Positions 13,201-23,022 of a DNA stretch of 64,000 bases are shown in pieces (positions within the stretch are counted from its first letter, which is position 1; the number at the start of each line of letters is the position of its first letter). The position numbers and the translations under genes were made by a program. The notes beneath the pieces are model-generated. The model made no database searches and was not told where the DNA came from. It saw only the letters and a list, made by a program, of their open reading frames with translations. Origin of the DNA: Pratylenchus scribneri (taxonomy: Eukaryota; Nematoda; Chromadorea; Rhabditida; Pratylenchidae); assembly GCA_030063045.1 (NCBI GenBank), contig JAQSEB010000014.1, forward strand, positions 1,178,001 to 1,242,000, read 5' to 3'.

Positions 13201-16200
13201 TCCGGAATGAAACACAAATTAAATAAACTTTCCGGAATGAAACACAAATTAAATAAACTTTCCGGAATGAAACACAAATTAAATAAACTCTCCGGAATGA
13301 AACACAAATTAAATAAACTTTCCGGAATGAAACACAAATTAAATAAACTCTCCGGAATGAAACACAAATTAAATAAACTTTCCGGAATGAAACACAAATT
13401 AAATAAACTTTCCGGAATGAAACACAAATTAAATAAACTTTCCGGAATGAAACACAAATTAAATAAACTCTCCGGAATGAAACACAAATTAAATAAACTT
13501 TCCGGAATGAAACACAAATTAAATAAACTCTCCGGAATGAAACACAAATTAAATAAACTTTCCGGAATGAAACACAAATTAAATAAACTTTCTGGAATGA
13601 AACACAAATTAAATAAACTCTCCGGAATGAAACACAAATTAAATAAACTTTCCGGAATGAAACACAAATTAAATAAACTCTCCGGAATGAAACACAAATT
13701 AAATAAACTTTCCGGAATGAAACACAAATTAAATAAACTCTCCGGAATGAAACACAAATTAAATAAACTCTCCGGAATGAAACACAAATTAAATAAACTT
13801 TCCGGAATGAAACACAAATTAAATAAACTCTCCGGAATGAAACACAAATTAAATAAACTTTCCGGAATGAAACACAAATTAAATAAACTCTCCGGAATGA
13901 AACACAAATTAAATAAACTTTCTGGAATGAAACACAAATTAAATAAACTCTCCGGAATGAAACACAAATTAAATAAACTCTCCGGAATGAAACACAAATT
14001 AAATAAACTTTCCGGAATGAAACACAAATTAAATAAACTTTCCGGAATGAAACACAAATTAAATAAACTTTCCGGAATGAAACACAAATTAAATAAACTT
14101 TCCGGAATGAAACACAAATTAAATAAACTCTCCGGAATGAAACACAAATTAAATAAACTTTCCGGAATGAAACACAAATTAAATAAACTCTCCGGAATGA
14201 AACACAAATTAAATAAACTCTCCGGAATGAAACACAAATTAAATAAACTTTCCGGAATGAAACACAAATTAAATAAACTCTCCGGAATGAAACACAAATT
14301 AAATAAACTTTCCGGAATGAAACACAAATTAAATAAACTCTCCGGAATGAAACACAAATTAAATAAACTTTCCGGAATGAAACACAAATTAAATAAACTC
14401 TCCGGAATGAAACACAAATTAAATAAACTTTCCGGAATGAAACACAAATTAAATAAACTCTCCGGAATGAAACACAAATTAAATAAACTTTCCGGAATGA
14501 AACACAAATTAAATAAACTCTCCGGAATGAAACACAAATTAAATAAACTTTCCGGAATGAAACACAAATTAAATAAACTCTCCGGAATGAAACACAAATT
14601 AAATAAACTCTCCGGAATGAAACACAAATTAAATAAACTTTCCGGAATGAAACACAAATTAAATAAACTCTCCGGAATGAAACACAAATTAAATAAACTT
14701 TCCGGAATGAAACACAAATTAAATAAACTCTCCGGAATGAAACACAAATTAAATAAACTTTCCGGAATGAAACACAAATTAAATAAACTCTCCGGAATGA
14801 AACACAAATTAAATAAACTTTCCGGAATGAAACACAAATTAAATAAACTCTCCGGAATGAAACACAAATTAAATAAACTTTCTGGAATGAAACACAAATT
14901 AAATAAACTCTCCGGAATGAAACACAAATTAAATAAACTTTCCGGAATGAAACACAAATTAAATAAACTCTCCGGAATGAAACACAAATTAAATAAACTT
15001 TCCGGAATGAAACACAAATTAAATAAACTTTCCGGAATGAAACACAAATTAAATAAACTTTCCGGAATGAAACACAAATTAAATAAACTTTCCGGAATGA
15101 AACACAAATTAAATAAACTCTCCGGAATGAAACACAAATTAAATAAACTTTCCGGAATGAAACACAAATTAAATAAACTCTCCGGAATGAAACACAAATT
15201 AAATAAACTTTCCGGAATGAAAATAAGAAGTTTTCGTGGATTTTAAAAATCAAAACTCATCAGCCTCGTGCCCTAATTATTTATAAATATTTTAAAATTC
15301 CAACATTTAGTCATTTTTCTCGACATCCTAATAATATACTTACGGCATATTCAAATTGTGCATTGTAGGCACGGTCATTTGCTCGCACAATTCGTTGCTT
15401 TTCCCTCTTATCTTTTTGTCCCCCGCTGCCGCCTTTTTTCTCCAACGGATTTTGCGCATCCTTTGTTTCGCCCGAGGAGGATGGATTACTGCCAAAAAGA
15501 CATTGGCAAATTCCACCACGAAACATTTTGGCAAACCAATTTTGGCCTAAATAAATGTGCGTATTTATTTTCGAATTATTTATTCAAGAATAAATCAACG
15601 TCTAATCCCATTTTAACCTATTCCTTTCATCTTTATCCCTCCAATTTAATTTCACCTGTCTTTTTCGGTTGTTGGTGGCTCAAAGAATGATGGCCACTTT
15701 GTGCCACCTCATTTTGTTGTTTATGCCAATTTTGTTCTTGATCAATGTTCTTTTCCCTTTCTTCTATTTTTGTTGTTTTTTCCTCTCCCAATTCCCTTTC
15801 TGTCTCCAAAGAGCCAAAAGATGGACTTGGTCCTTCTGTTGCTGATGAATTGAATGTTTCTGCCTTTTCACTGGTCGAAGGCCGAATTATTGGATTTGTT
15901 GATGTTTGTTCGGATTCAACAATTTGTTGGCCAATTTTTTGATGGAATTCCTCCTGATTTGGTTCCAATAATATCCGAGGGGATCCAACTGCGGAATTGG
16001 CTTCTGCTTCTCCTTCTAAATTAATGTAAGAAAGAGATCATTAATAAATATTTTATTACCTTCTATTCCTTTTGTTTTTTGATCGCTTTGATGATTATTT
16101 TTATGTTGAGGTAGATTTTTTTGGTCCTGAGTAATTTCTTGGCCTTCCTCCAAATTTGGCCCTTCAGGCGATGAATCTGGTGAAAGGAACAAATATTAAA

Positions 16201-17816
16201 TAATAAATATTAATTCGAATTGGAAATATTTGCATTTTTGGAGGGAACAAAAAATGGAGGAAGATTGGTCTTTTTTTAAATGGCAATTTCCCCTTTCAAA
16301 AGACGAAAAGATCGAAGGCCTCAAAATGCTTCTTTGGTATGAAAATGAATCATATTTTGAGATGGAAATAGGTTAAAAAATGGCCGAGAATCATCATCGA
16401 TATGAGCAATATTTTGTGGGGTAAAACTGCACTCCAATTGGATTGATGAAAGTTGCCTCAAAACATTTTTTAGAGAGATTTTATTGCATTAAATTGGGGA
16501 ATTGGATGTGGGAATAAAATCGAATTGGGGAATTCAATATTCGGCGAAGAATTAATCCATCCGCCCAATTTTTATAAAAGGGTATCGACGGCTTTTTTGT
16601 CAATGCAAACGCCGAATTAATAACAATAAAAATGATACTGAGAGGTAGTCGATTTTTTGGGAAAAGCACAATTCCATTCATTCATTCATTCAACAATTCA
16701 CTCGAAAATGTTGGATGGGCCGGCCAATCATCTTTTGGCCTTTGTTGCCCTTTTGTAATTCATTCTTATGATAAGGAATGAATATTAGGCAACAATAATG
16801 GTTCAAAAAAGGGGTGGAGAAATGTATGATCACTTTTAGGACATGAGAGAAAGTTTGGGGAATAAAAAGGGAAATGACGTGCAAAAATAAATTAAAAATT
16901 TCTAAATAATTCCCTAGTATTTGTTGATAGATTTTTTTGCAAAAGAATTGGCCAAAAACATTTAAATCAATTCAAAATGAGGACTTAGAATGTTTGCATG
17001 AACGGCCAGTGTCGCCAAAAGAATAAAATGCGGACAAAAGCAATAAAAAGTTTGGGCAAATTTGGGGCAAGCAAATATAATAAAAAATTATAAAAAATAG
17101 GAAAAGCATTTTAAGGATTGGCTACTGGTAAATTTATTGCTTCCGAATAATTAAAAGAATCATTGATTAAATGATAAGGAAATTGGAAGAAAATTGAGTA
17201 ACGAAAAAAGATTATCGAAATTCGATTGAATAATTTGGAACGCAGTATTGGGAATTGGATTGAAATATTGAATTACACTCTTGGCCTTTGATTGAGTAAA
17301 AATGAATAAATGAATGAATGAATTGAAGGGTAAATTCCCGTGAAAGAATGGATTGGTTGGTTGGATGCTCTTCCCTCCCGTCCAATTTCAACTTTCCACA
17401 ATTCACGCAGTTCCAGCGATAAGCACGGAAAATGGAGGCTGACGGGAATAATCCGAAAATCTGGACCGGACTGTTGGGTTGGTGATGGACTTTTTGTTTG
17501 CCAATTGGCCCATTCCCTCATTCCATTCTTTTTGGGGGAAAGGCCATTGAGGGATGGAAGGAGGGAAGACATGATTTGGAGAGGAAACAAAAATAATATT
17601 GAATGAATGGGCCAAATGCTTTTCCAAATATTGCAGATGAACCAATAAAGGATAAAAAGGAAAAATTGAACACAAAAAAATGAATGGACTAAATTAATTA
17701 AATTGATGATTAATTTTGGATTAAATGGAAAAAATGCGAAATATATTAAAGGAGGATATTAATATTAGCCTCAATAGCACAATTTAGATTATTTTAATTA
17801 TATACTTACTCTGCAT
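1109..17816 (-). CDS. P4-type ATPase (class 1 phospholipid flippase), about 26 exons
   Basis: ATP-driven flippase that moves phospholipids to the cytosolic leaflet. My splice model (exons about 17816-17810, 16176-16060, 16015-15656, 15546-15344, 12491-12279, 12228-12076, 12032-11894, 11848-11601, 10572-10292, 9869-9698, 9656-9471, 9419-9228, 7479-7366, 7314-7168, 7122-6925, 5980-5834, 5759-5298, 5056-4885, 4471-4248, 3741-3591, 3542-3346, 3294-3098, 2689-2460, 2413-2318, 1874-1577, 1529-1109) sums to a multiple of three, about 1774 aa. Family motifs in order: [16 protein letters not shown] (about 215), DGETN (about 370), PISLYISVEM (about 568), DKTGTLTQN (phosphorylated Asp, about 620), KGAD, LTGDKT (about 907), GDGANDV (about 1277), then the C-terminal membrane segments and [16 protein letters not shown]. 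All catalytic motifs are intact. It is longer than the usual 1100-1350 aa because of a 200-aa Gln/Glu-rich N-extension, a 210-aa insertion (5759-4885) and a long tail. The 7-nt first coding exon and the final exon are tentative. Confidence 0.5.
2738..3080. repeat. Inverted-repeat (MITE-like) family B, copy 1
   Basis: The left arm contains GACTTCTATTTAATCTGAT and ACCAATTTGTATATCTCAAC. The right arm, reverse-complemented, gives GACTTCTAATATATTAGAAA and ACCAATTTGTAGATCTCATC. The two arms are imperfect inverted repeats around an AT-rich centre. It lies in the flippase intron between the exons at 3294-3098 and 2689-2460. The second copy is at 9945-10230. Confidence 0.5.
3790..4217. repeat. Inverted-repeat (MITE-like) family A, copy 1
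   Basis: The left arm has CTCATTAAGGACTGAA and TTAAAGAGCAGACTTTTGGC. The right arm has the complements TCTGCTCTTTAATTTGGTAC and CAGTCCCTAATGAG. It fills a flippase intron between the exons at 4471-4248 and 3741-3591, with the right end touching the 4248 splice region. Other copies are at 6305, 8870 and 21050. Confidence 0.5.
4604..4770. repeat. Second copy of the 228-420 repeat
   Basis: It shares the order GATAGATCTCATAAAG, ATGGTTTGGCCAAATTTAAA, AAACGGTTTGAACCGTTT and AACCAAAGCCAAAAAATAAT with the copy at 228-420. It lies in the flippase intron between exons at 5056-4885 and 4471-4248. Confidence 0.5.
6305..6655. repeat. Inverted-repeat (MITE-like) family A, copy 2
   Basis: The arms carry CAAATTAAAGAGCGCACTTC on the left and GAAGTGCGCTCTTTAATTTA on the right, and the outer ends CCAACTGGGCGAC and GTCGCCCAGTTG are complementary. 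The middle repeats ACTTAAAAAACC / GGTTTTTTAAGTAC symmetrically, so this copy is nearly a full palindrome of about 350 bp. It lies in the flippase intron between the exons at 6925 and 5980. Confidence 0.5.
7700..8860. repeat. Repeat-rich part of the long flippase intron
   Basis: This 1.7-kb intron (7480-9227) holds no recognisable gene. At about 8290-8400 a roughly 55-bp unit containing GACTCCCGAGTGCGCGGGAT and GGATTCTCGAAA occurs twice. At about 8494-8660 a roughly 83-bp unit with TTTTTTGACCAATTTT and TAAGCTGAAAATAG occurs twice. The remainder is AT-rich sequence with many GAATATTTT-like words. Confidence 0.5.
8870..9195. repeat. Inverted-repeat (MITE-like) family A, copy 3
   Basis: The left arm has AAGGACTGAACTAATTTTAA and CAAATTAAAGAGCAGA. 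The right arm has TCTGCTCTTTAATTTGATAC and TTCAGTTTTTGATGAGTTAT. It lies at the 3' side of the long flippase intron in genomic order, ending about 30 bp from the exon edge at 9228. Confidence 0.5.
9945..10230. repeat. Inverted-repeat (MITE-like) family B, copy 2
   Basis: The left arm has GACTTCTAATAAATCAGAAA and the right arm has TTTCTGATTTATTAGAAGTC, an exact 20-nt inverted match. The inner right part carries CATTCGATGCGTCTCGATGA. It lies in the flippase intron between the exons at 10572-10292 and 9869-9698. Confidence 0.5.
12636..15226. repeat. 30-bp satellite array (about 83 units) inside a flippase intron
   Basis: From 12727 the unit AATGAAACACAAATTAAATA followed by AACTTTCCGG repeats about 83 times with very few substitutions. 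Most variation is one T/C site (AAACTT or AAACTC). Through much of the array T and C units alternate, a 60-bp higher-order dimer. Between 12636 and 12726 are degenerate flanking units such as GGAAAACACAAATCTTTCTA. The array sits in the intron between the flippase exons ending 15344 and beginning 12491. Because 30 is a multiple of three, three frames stay open for about 840 codons; these are not genes. Confidence 0.5.
16177..17809. other. First intron of the flippase gene (tentative); no other gene seen
   Basis: In my model this 1.6-kb stretch separates the 7-nt first coding exon (ATG CAG A, with a GTAAGT donor) from the second exon. The splice restores the frame as [11 protein letters not shown]. 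The stretch is AT-rich with scattered GAATGAAT words. I see no supported gene on either strand. Confidence 0.5.
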
Positions 17817-18829
17817 TTTTGGCAGTGGAAGAGAATATTCGACGATGAAAATAAAATAATAAAATAAATTAATTTATAATTTCTGAAAGTAAAAACTTGG
17901 GGAATTTTGTATTTTTTATATTCAGACAATTGCCCAAATTGGCAAAAAATTGGCCAATATAACACAAGGAAATGGGCAATGCGGGGAAATTGTGCGCATT
18001 CGTGCCTGACCAATTTGAGTTTAAGTTGGCATTGGCATTGGCACCATTCCCCCATATTAATTTTGTCACTCAATGCTCACAAATGTTCACATAAATTCCC
18101 ATTATAGTGGGAAACCTTATTAGCCAACATTTTTTGTTTGGTGCCATTTATTCCCCCTCTCCCTCAGGCGCTATATAATATCATTTCCACTTCTCCATTT
18201 TTTGTTGTCCCCAACTCAAATTCACAATTGTGGTTGTCAAAGGCAACGAAAATATATACCGTGAAAGGGGATTCAAGTTTGAAGTGGAACGGCAAAAGTG
18301 GAGGAATTGGGTGGGCCTCGGGGCAAATCAAAAAAGTTGGCACGGAAAAATAAGGAAATTGTTTTGTTTAAATGAGCATATTTATTTGATGATGGAGAGA
18401 AATGGGGTAAAAGCAAATAAAATAAAAATTTAAGCATTCAAATTGATTTTTGATGAGAGAAATTAATATTATATTGTTCATTTTATTTAAACAATTTGAA
18501 AGAATGAAATGATAAGAAAGAGGCAAAAATGACAATTTCGAATGGGAGGAAATGGTTTATGAACTGATTGGACAATTTGGGAGAAAAGGCAGAGAAAAGA
18601 TTTATACAAAATAAGTCAAATTGAAGAAAGAATTTGTCAAAATGGTCAAATAAACAAACAAAGACAAAAAGGATAAAAGTCCCGCCGATGTTGGCCATTT
18701 TCTTTTGAAGAAATGGACAAACAATAAAATTAGCGCATTAAAAATTGTAGCCGATTTGAGCTTTATTTGAGAGGAAAATTGTGCAGACAGATATATTAAT
18801 TTGCCTTAAAATAATTCATGCCAGTCTTG
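17817..18829. other. Intergenic stretch upstream of the flippase gene
   Basis: No supported coding region. A TATATAATATC word occurs near 18172. It carries the 5' flank of the flippase gene on the minus strand. Confidence 0.5.
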
Positions 18830-19492
18830 CACTAAATTAATTCCGCCTATTTTGTGTTTCACCTAACTAATTCCGCCTGTTTGTGTTTCACTTAGAATAA
18901 TTCCGCCTGTTTGTGTTTCACTTAGAATAATTCCGCCTGTTTGTGTTTTCGCTTAGAATAATTCCGACTGTTTGTGTTTTGCTAAATATTTCCGCCTGTT
19001 TGTGTTTTCGCTTAGAATAATTCCGCCTGTTTGTGTTCACTTAGAATAATTCCGCCTGTTTGTGTTTTCGCTTAGAATAATTCCGACTGTTTGTGTTTTG
19101 CTAAATATTTCCGCCTGTTTGTGTTTTCGCTTAGAATAATTCCGCCTGTTTGTGTTCACTTAGAATAATTCCGCCTGTTTGTGTTTTCGCTTAGAATAAT
19201 TCCGCCTGTTTGTGTTTTCGCTTAGAATAATTCCGCCTGTTTGTGTTTTCGCTTAGAATAATTCCGCCTGTTTGTGTTTTGCTAAATATTTCCGCCTGTT
19301 TGTGTTTTCGCTTAGAATAATTCCGCCTGTTTGTGTTTTCGCTTAGAATAATTCCGCCTGTTTGTGTTTTGCTAGATATTTCCGCCTGTTTGTGTTTTCG
19401 CTTAGAATAATTCCGCCTGTTTGTGTTTTGCTAAATATTTCCGCCTGTTTGTGTTTTCGCTTAGAATAATTCCGCCTGTTTGTGTTTTCAAG
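18830..19492. repeat. 31-bp minisatellite with a higher-order period of about 117 bp
   Basis: The consensus unit is ATTCCGCCTGTTTGTGTTTT followed by CGCTTAGAATA, with shorter variants (TTTTGCTAAATAT, TTCACTTAGAAT). About 22 units are present. A block of four units including the variant ATTCCGACTG is repeated at about 18950-19065 and 19070-19185. It lies between the flippase 5' end and the 3' end of the globin-like gene. Confidence 0.5.
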
Positions 19493-19733
19493 TGCTAGTC
19501 TCTCTGATTCGGGGATTAGCCGGGTGATGGGTTTCGGCCTATCCCCACTACATTAATGCATTTTTTTAGTTTGATTTTGAGTTTTCTTTTTGTTTTAATT
19601 AAAGGATGATTTTGAATGGTTGAAAGATGAAGAAAATAATTAAATTTATTTTTTATTCATGAATTCAGCATTCAATGAGATGGGAAAGGCCAAAAATATA
19701 TTATAAAGGGATGGCAATATATTTAAAGTTGAT

Positions 19734-20914
19734 TTATGTTTCCAATGAACTGTGCCCTTTTTCCCGATGGCTATGTTGCCTCATTCCTCCATTTCCAATC
19801 ACACTATCCACACCTCTTTTGGCCATCACGGATTGGCTGTATCCAAGCGAGAAATGGTTGCGCCGTAATTGTCGAACTTGCGAATAATATCCATCACGGA
19901 CTGCGCTGAACATTAATTCCACCAATTCGGCCCATGCTTCGAATGCGTCCGTTGGCTATAAAATAAACAAAATTAAATTAATATCCGTAGAATAATTCTC
20001 AATACCGGATGAGCAGCTCCATCCAAAAATACGCATTCTGTAGTCAATGCGCTGGCCATTTCAGCGAAGAAATCAGCCTTGAATCCAAATGAACGCCAAT
20101 TAACTTGGGCCGCACCGAAGCCCATGGAGAATTGGCGAATCTGAGAGGAAATATAGAGCATTTAGTTCGAAACAAATATCCGATTCTAATGCCTTTTCCG
20201 TGCTCGCCAAATTTGCCACAACATCGGCCAAAAATTGTCGGAATTGGTCTCCGAGTTGGGTCCAAAGTTCAACGCCCAAATTTGCACAAAAAAGTGCAAA
20301 ATCGGGTCGTTTATGGGCCATTCGATTCAAAACACGGGCAGAGAGGTCGCCACGGGAATTGTCCAAACAGAATTGAATCTTTAATATTTATGGTGATTTA
20401 ATATAAATTCATTTATTTTTGGCCTCACAATGTGTTGAGATGGGGCAGAAATGGCCTCTCCACCATCCATTGGCACAATTTGGTTATTTCTCTATGAAAA
20501 TAAATTGGGAGTTATTTTGGAATTCAATTGGTTTTTGGCACCTTTCCACCACCAATTCCATAAATGGAATCAGATGATTTTCGAATTTGCCCTCCTCCCA
20601 TTCCATTCCTTGGCGGTGGATTCAATTGATGCCGGTTCATTGATTCCGAACGGCGAGCCAAATTTGGTGTTCGAATTGGAGAACTTGAAGGGGCCAAAAC
20701 ACTCAAAATATTTTTCTCAGCATTTCCCAATGAACGACTCTAAAATTGTTGTGGAAATATTTTCGTGTGGCCATTCCATCATTTTTGCCTTTCCGCCCAT
20801 TTTAAAGGCATTTCGCCTTTCTCGGACTCGTTTTTCCGCGGCAATTCTTTTGGCCGTTGGCGAAGTTGGAGGCGGAATTTGTTGTTTTAGCATTTGTAAA
20901 CCATTCATTGGCAT
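19734..20914 (-). CDS. Globin-like protein with a disordered N-terminus
   Basis: Exons read at about 20914-20789, 20739-20542, 20378-20193, 20140-20006 and 19955-19734. The last three encode a helical domain of about 170 aa that fits nematode globins: RVLNRMAHKRPDFALF, ELWTQLGDQFRQFLADVV, QVNWRSFGFKADFF, ALTTECVFLDGAAHP, AWAELVELMFSAVRDGYY. Where related nematode globins, as I recall them, carry the proximal F8 histidine (pattern H-V-x-x-x-x-x-G-F-K), this protein appears to have Gln. If right, heme binding would be altered or lost. The first two exons encode about 110 residues of Ser/Pro/Arg-rich, probably disordered sequence. Two introns appear to use GC donors (AAG|GC at about 20788 and 20192), inferred because only these keep phase. 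The start is uncertain: the first in-frame ATG is used, and an upstream exon is possible. Confidence 0.5.
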
Positions 20915-21049
20915 TGATGATTGTTGGAATGATGACGAATTTGTGTTGCTGCGCAATGAAAGGGCATTGAATTTGTCTGCGAATTATTTGCATTTTTAAA
21001 TAAAAATTAATAATGGAGTAGCGCAGCCAACTTGTTTATCATATATATT

Positions 21050-21395
21050 CCATTTTATTATAATAATTCGTCAAGGACTGAACCAATTGTAATAATTTTA
21101 GTATCATATTAAAGAGCAGACTTTTGGCTATTTAATTATATTAATTTTATATAAATTTATTCAGAATTGATTAACGTATGACCAAAAAATCATTAAATGA
21201 CTTTGTTTTTATTATGATTCGTGAAATTTTCAGTATATTGTTTTTAAGTACACCTTCATTAATAATGAATCAATTTATTTAACTAAAATTTATATCATTA
21301 GATAGCAAACTGTCTGCTCTTTAATTTGATAATAAAATTAGCCACATTGATTCAGACTTTAAAGAGTTACGGCGTCAAGTCGGCTAGGCGTTAAA
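21050..21395. repeat. Inverted-repeat (MITE-like) family A, copy 4
   Basis: The left arm has AAGGACTGAACCAATTGTAA and TTAAAGAGCAGACTTTTGGC. The right arm has TCTGCTCTTTAATTTGATAA. Unlike the other three copies it lies outside the flippase gene, between the globin-like gene and a gene-free stretch. Confidence 0.5.
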
Positions 21396-23022
21396 TTGGG
21401 GCGCATCTAATGAATAATGTAAAAAACCAACCGGTCAAAGGAAGATTAATTTGCTGGAACATTTTTTTAGCCTTTGAGGAATTTTCCGTTTTATTCGCTT
21501 AATTTGTTGCGCAATTCGTTAAAAAATATATTTTTTCTGTTGAAATGTGTGGGAATTTTATGTTGAATGGAAAATATGCTGGAGGATTGTTTAAAAATGA
21601 ATGAATGGAAAATATTAAATTAGGGAATGGGGGCATTTTTTGCTTACCAAGTACAACAAAAAAGGGGAAAAGCATAATGGGAATAATGGGGGGGGGGGGG
21701 GGGGGGAAGGAAGAAGGGCATAAATCAGCAAAACCGAGGGAAAATGAGGGGATAAATCAAGGAATGGGAAAATATTGGCCAAATGGCATTTTTTGGGGGG
21801 GGAAGGAATGTGCCGAAGTAAATTCAATTTTGTGGCCATATTTGGCGGGCTCACATTCCCTTTTCCCCATTTTGGGAATGTCACCGGATTTGGTGTGGAT
21901 ATTCTGGCTAAAAGGAAAAGGAAATAGGGTCTAAAGATGACTTTCAATGGTTTCCACGGCCAATTCCCCCTCTCCCCTATTCACATTTTTGGGTGGTTTT
22001 GCATTTGTGTCTAGACCAATATATAATTAATTTGTAAAATTGCGTCAAATTCGGCTTGAAAAATGGCATTTCATATTGGGAGAATATTTGATGAATTTAA
22101 AGTCAAATAAAATATTGGAAAATGGCAAAATAAAATAAAAATTGGAAAATGTCAAAATAAAAATATTATTTGGCCATTAATTTTGCATCCTTCCCAAAAA
22201 TTATGTTTTTTACTTGGAATTTCTTTGCTGTGGTCCAAAATGCAGAATCGAAAGGATAATTCAATTGCGCGAAAGCATTGCCCCCTTCCCCCCTCATTCT
22301 TTTCATATTTTGGATGAAGCCGGCCCTCCACCCCATTCCTCCGATTCTGATGACGAAAGCAAAAAAAAGGGCATTTTGCATTGTAAAAGGGGGAATATGG
22401 AAATGCATTTTGACAGGGAAAATATATATATATTCTTTTGCCAAATATTTCAACATTTTTGAGGTGAGAAAAAGCAAACACCAAAAATTCCCATTCGGTT
22501 TCCACACCAAATTTTATTTTGTTGCCAAGGCAAAAAAGGGTAGGTAAAATACTTTTGGGAGGAATGTGATATTGCCGGGAATGAATTGGCCAAGAACAAC
22601 GGGAATATTGGGAGGAGGTTAAAAGGCGGAAAAGGAAATTGGCCAACACTGACTGGGAGGGGAATGAATGCATTTTAGGGAATGAATGAATGAAAGGCAT
22701 TGGGGCAAATTTTGAAGGAAATTGCAGCCAAAAAGTGCAAAGAGCATAGACCACCGCTGAAGGCTGCTTGGAGCCATCGAAATCGAAGGACCAAAAATTC
22801 TCACGCAATTCCTCATAAAATAAACATTTTCGAAAACAAATATTTGGTCTATTTTGTATTCAATAAAGGCCATTTGACAAAAGTTCACCAATTTTCAGCT
22901 CATTTTATATTAAATAATAATGAAATTGGATGAAAATACACAAAAATGAATGCTTCGTGGAAATGGCAAAATATGCAAATTTAAACAAATTTAAATAGAT
23001 ATAAAATTGTGATTTCGATATC
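21396..23022. other. Stretch without a supported gene
   Basis: It contains a run of 19 G at about 21688-21706 and AT-rich sequence. An open plus-strand segment at about 22214-22400 (LEFLCCGPKCRIERIIQL and onward) has no ATG and no partner exon that I could support. A long minus-strand frame at 22152-22808 is low-complexity and looks like a shadow. Confidence 0.5.

Noticed and set aside
12727..15226. Regular repeats that could suggest a CRISPR array
   Set aside because: Units are contiguous with no unique spacers, in a eukaryotic intron.
12651..15253. Three open frames of about 840 codons (one plus, two minus) with perfect 10-residue repeats
   Set aside because: The DNA unit is 30 bp, so any frame without a stop in one unit stays open. 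Substitutions are not codon-aware, and the array lies in a flippase intron.
22152..22808. 218-aa minus-strand frame
   Set aside because: Phe/His-rich composition, no domain, no splice partners, and plus-strand frames over the same bases are equally plausible.
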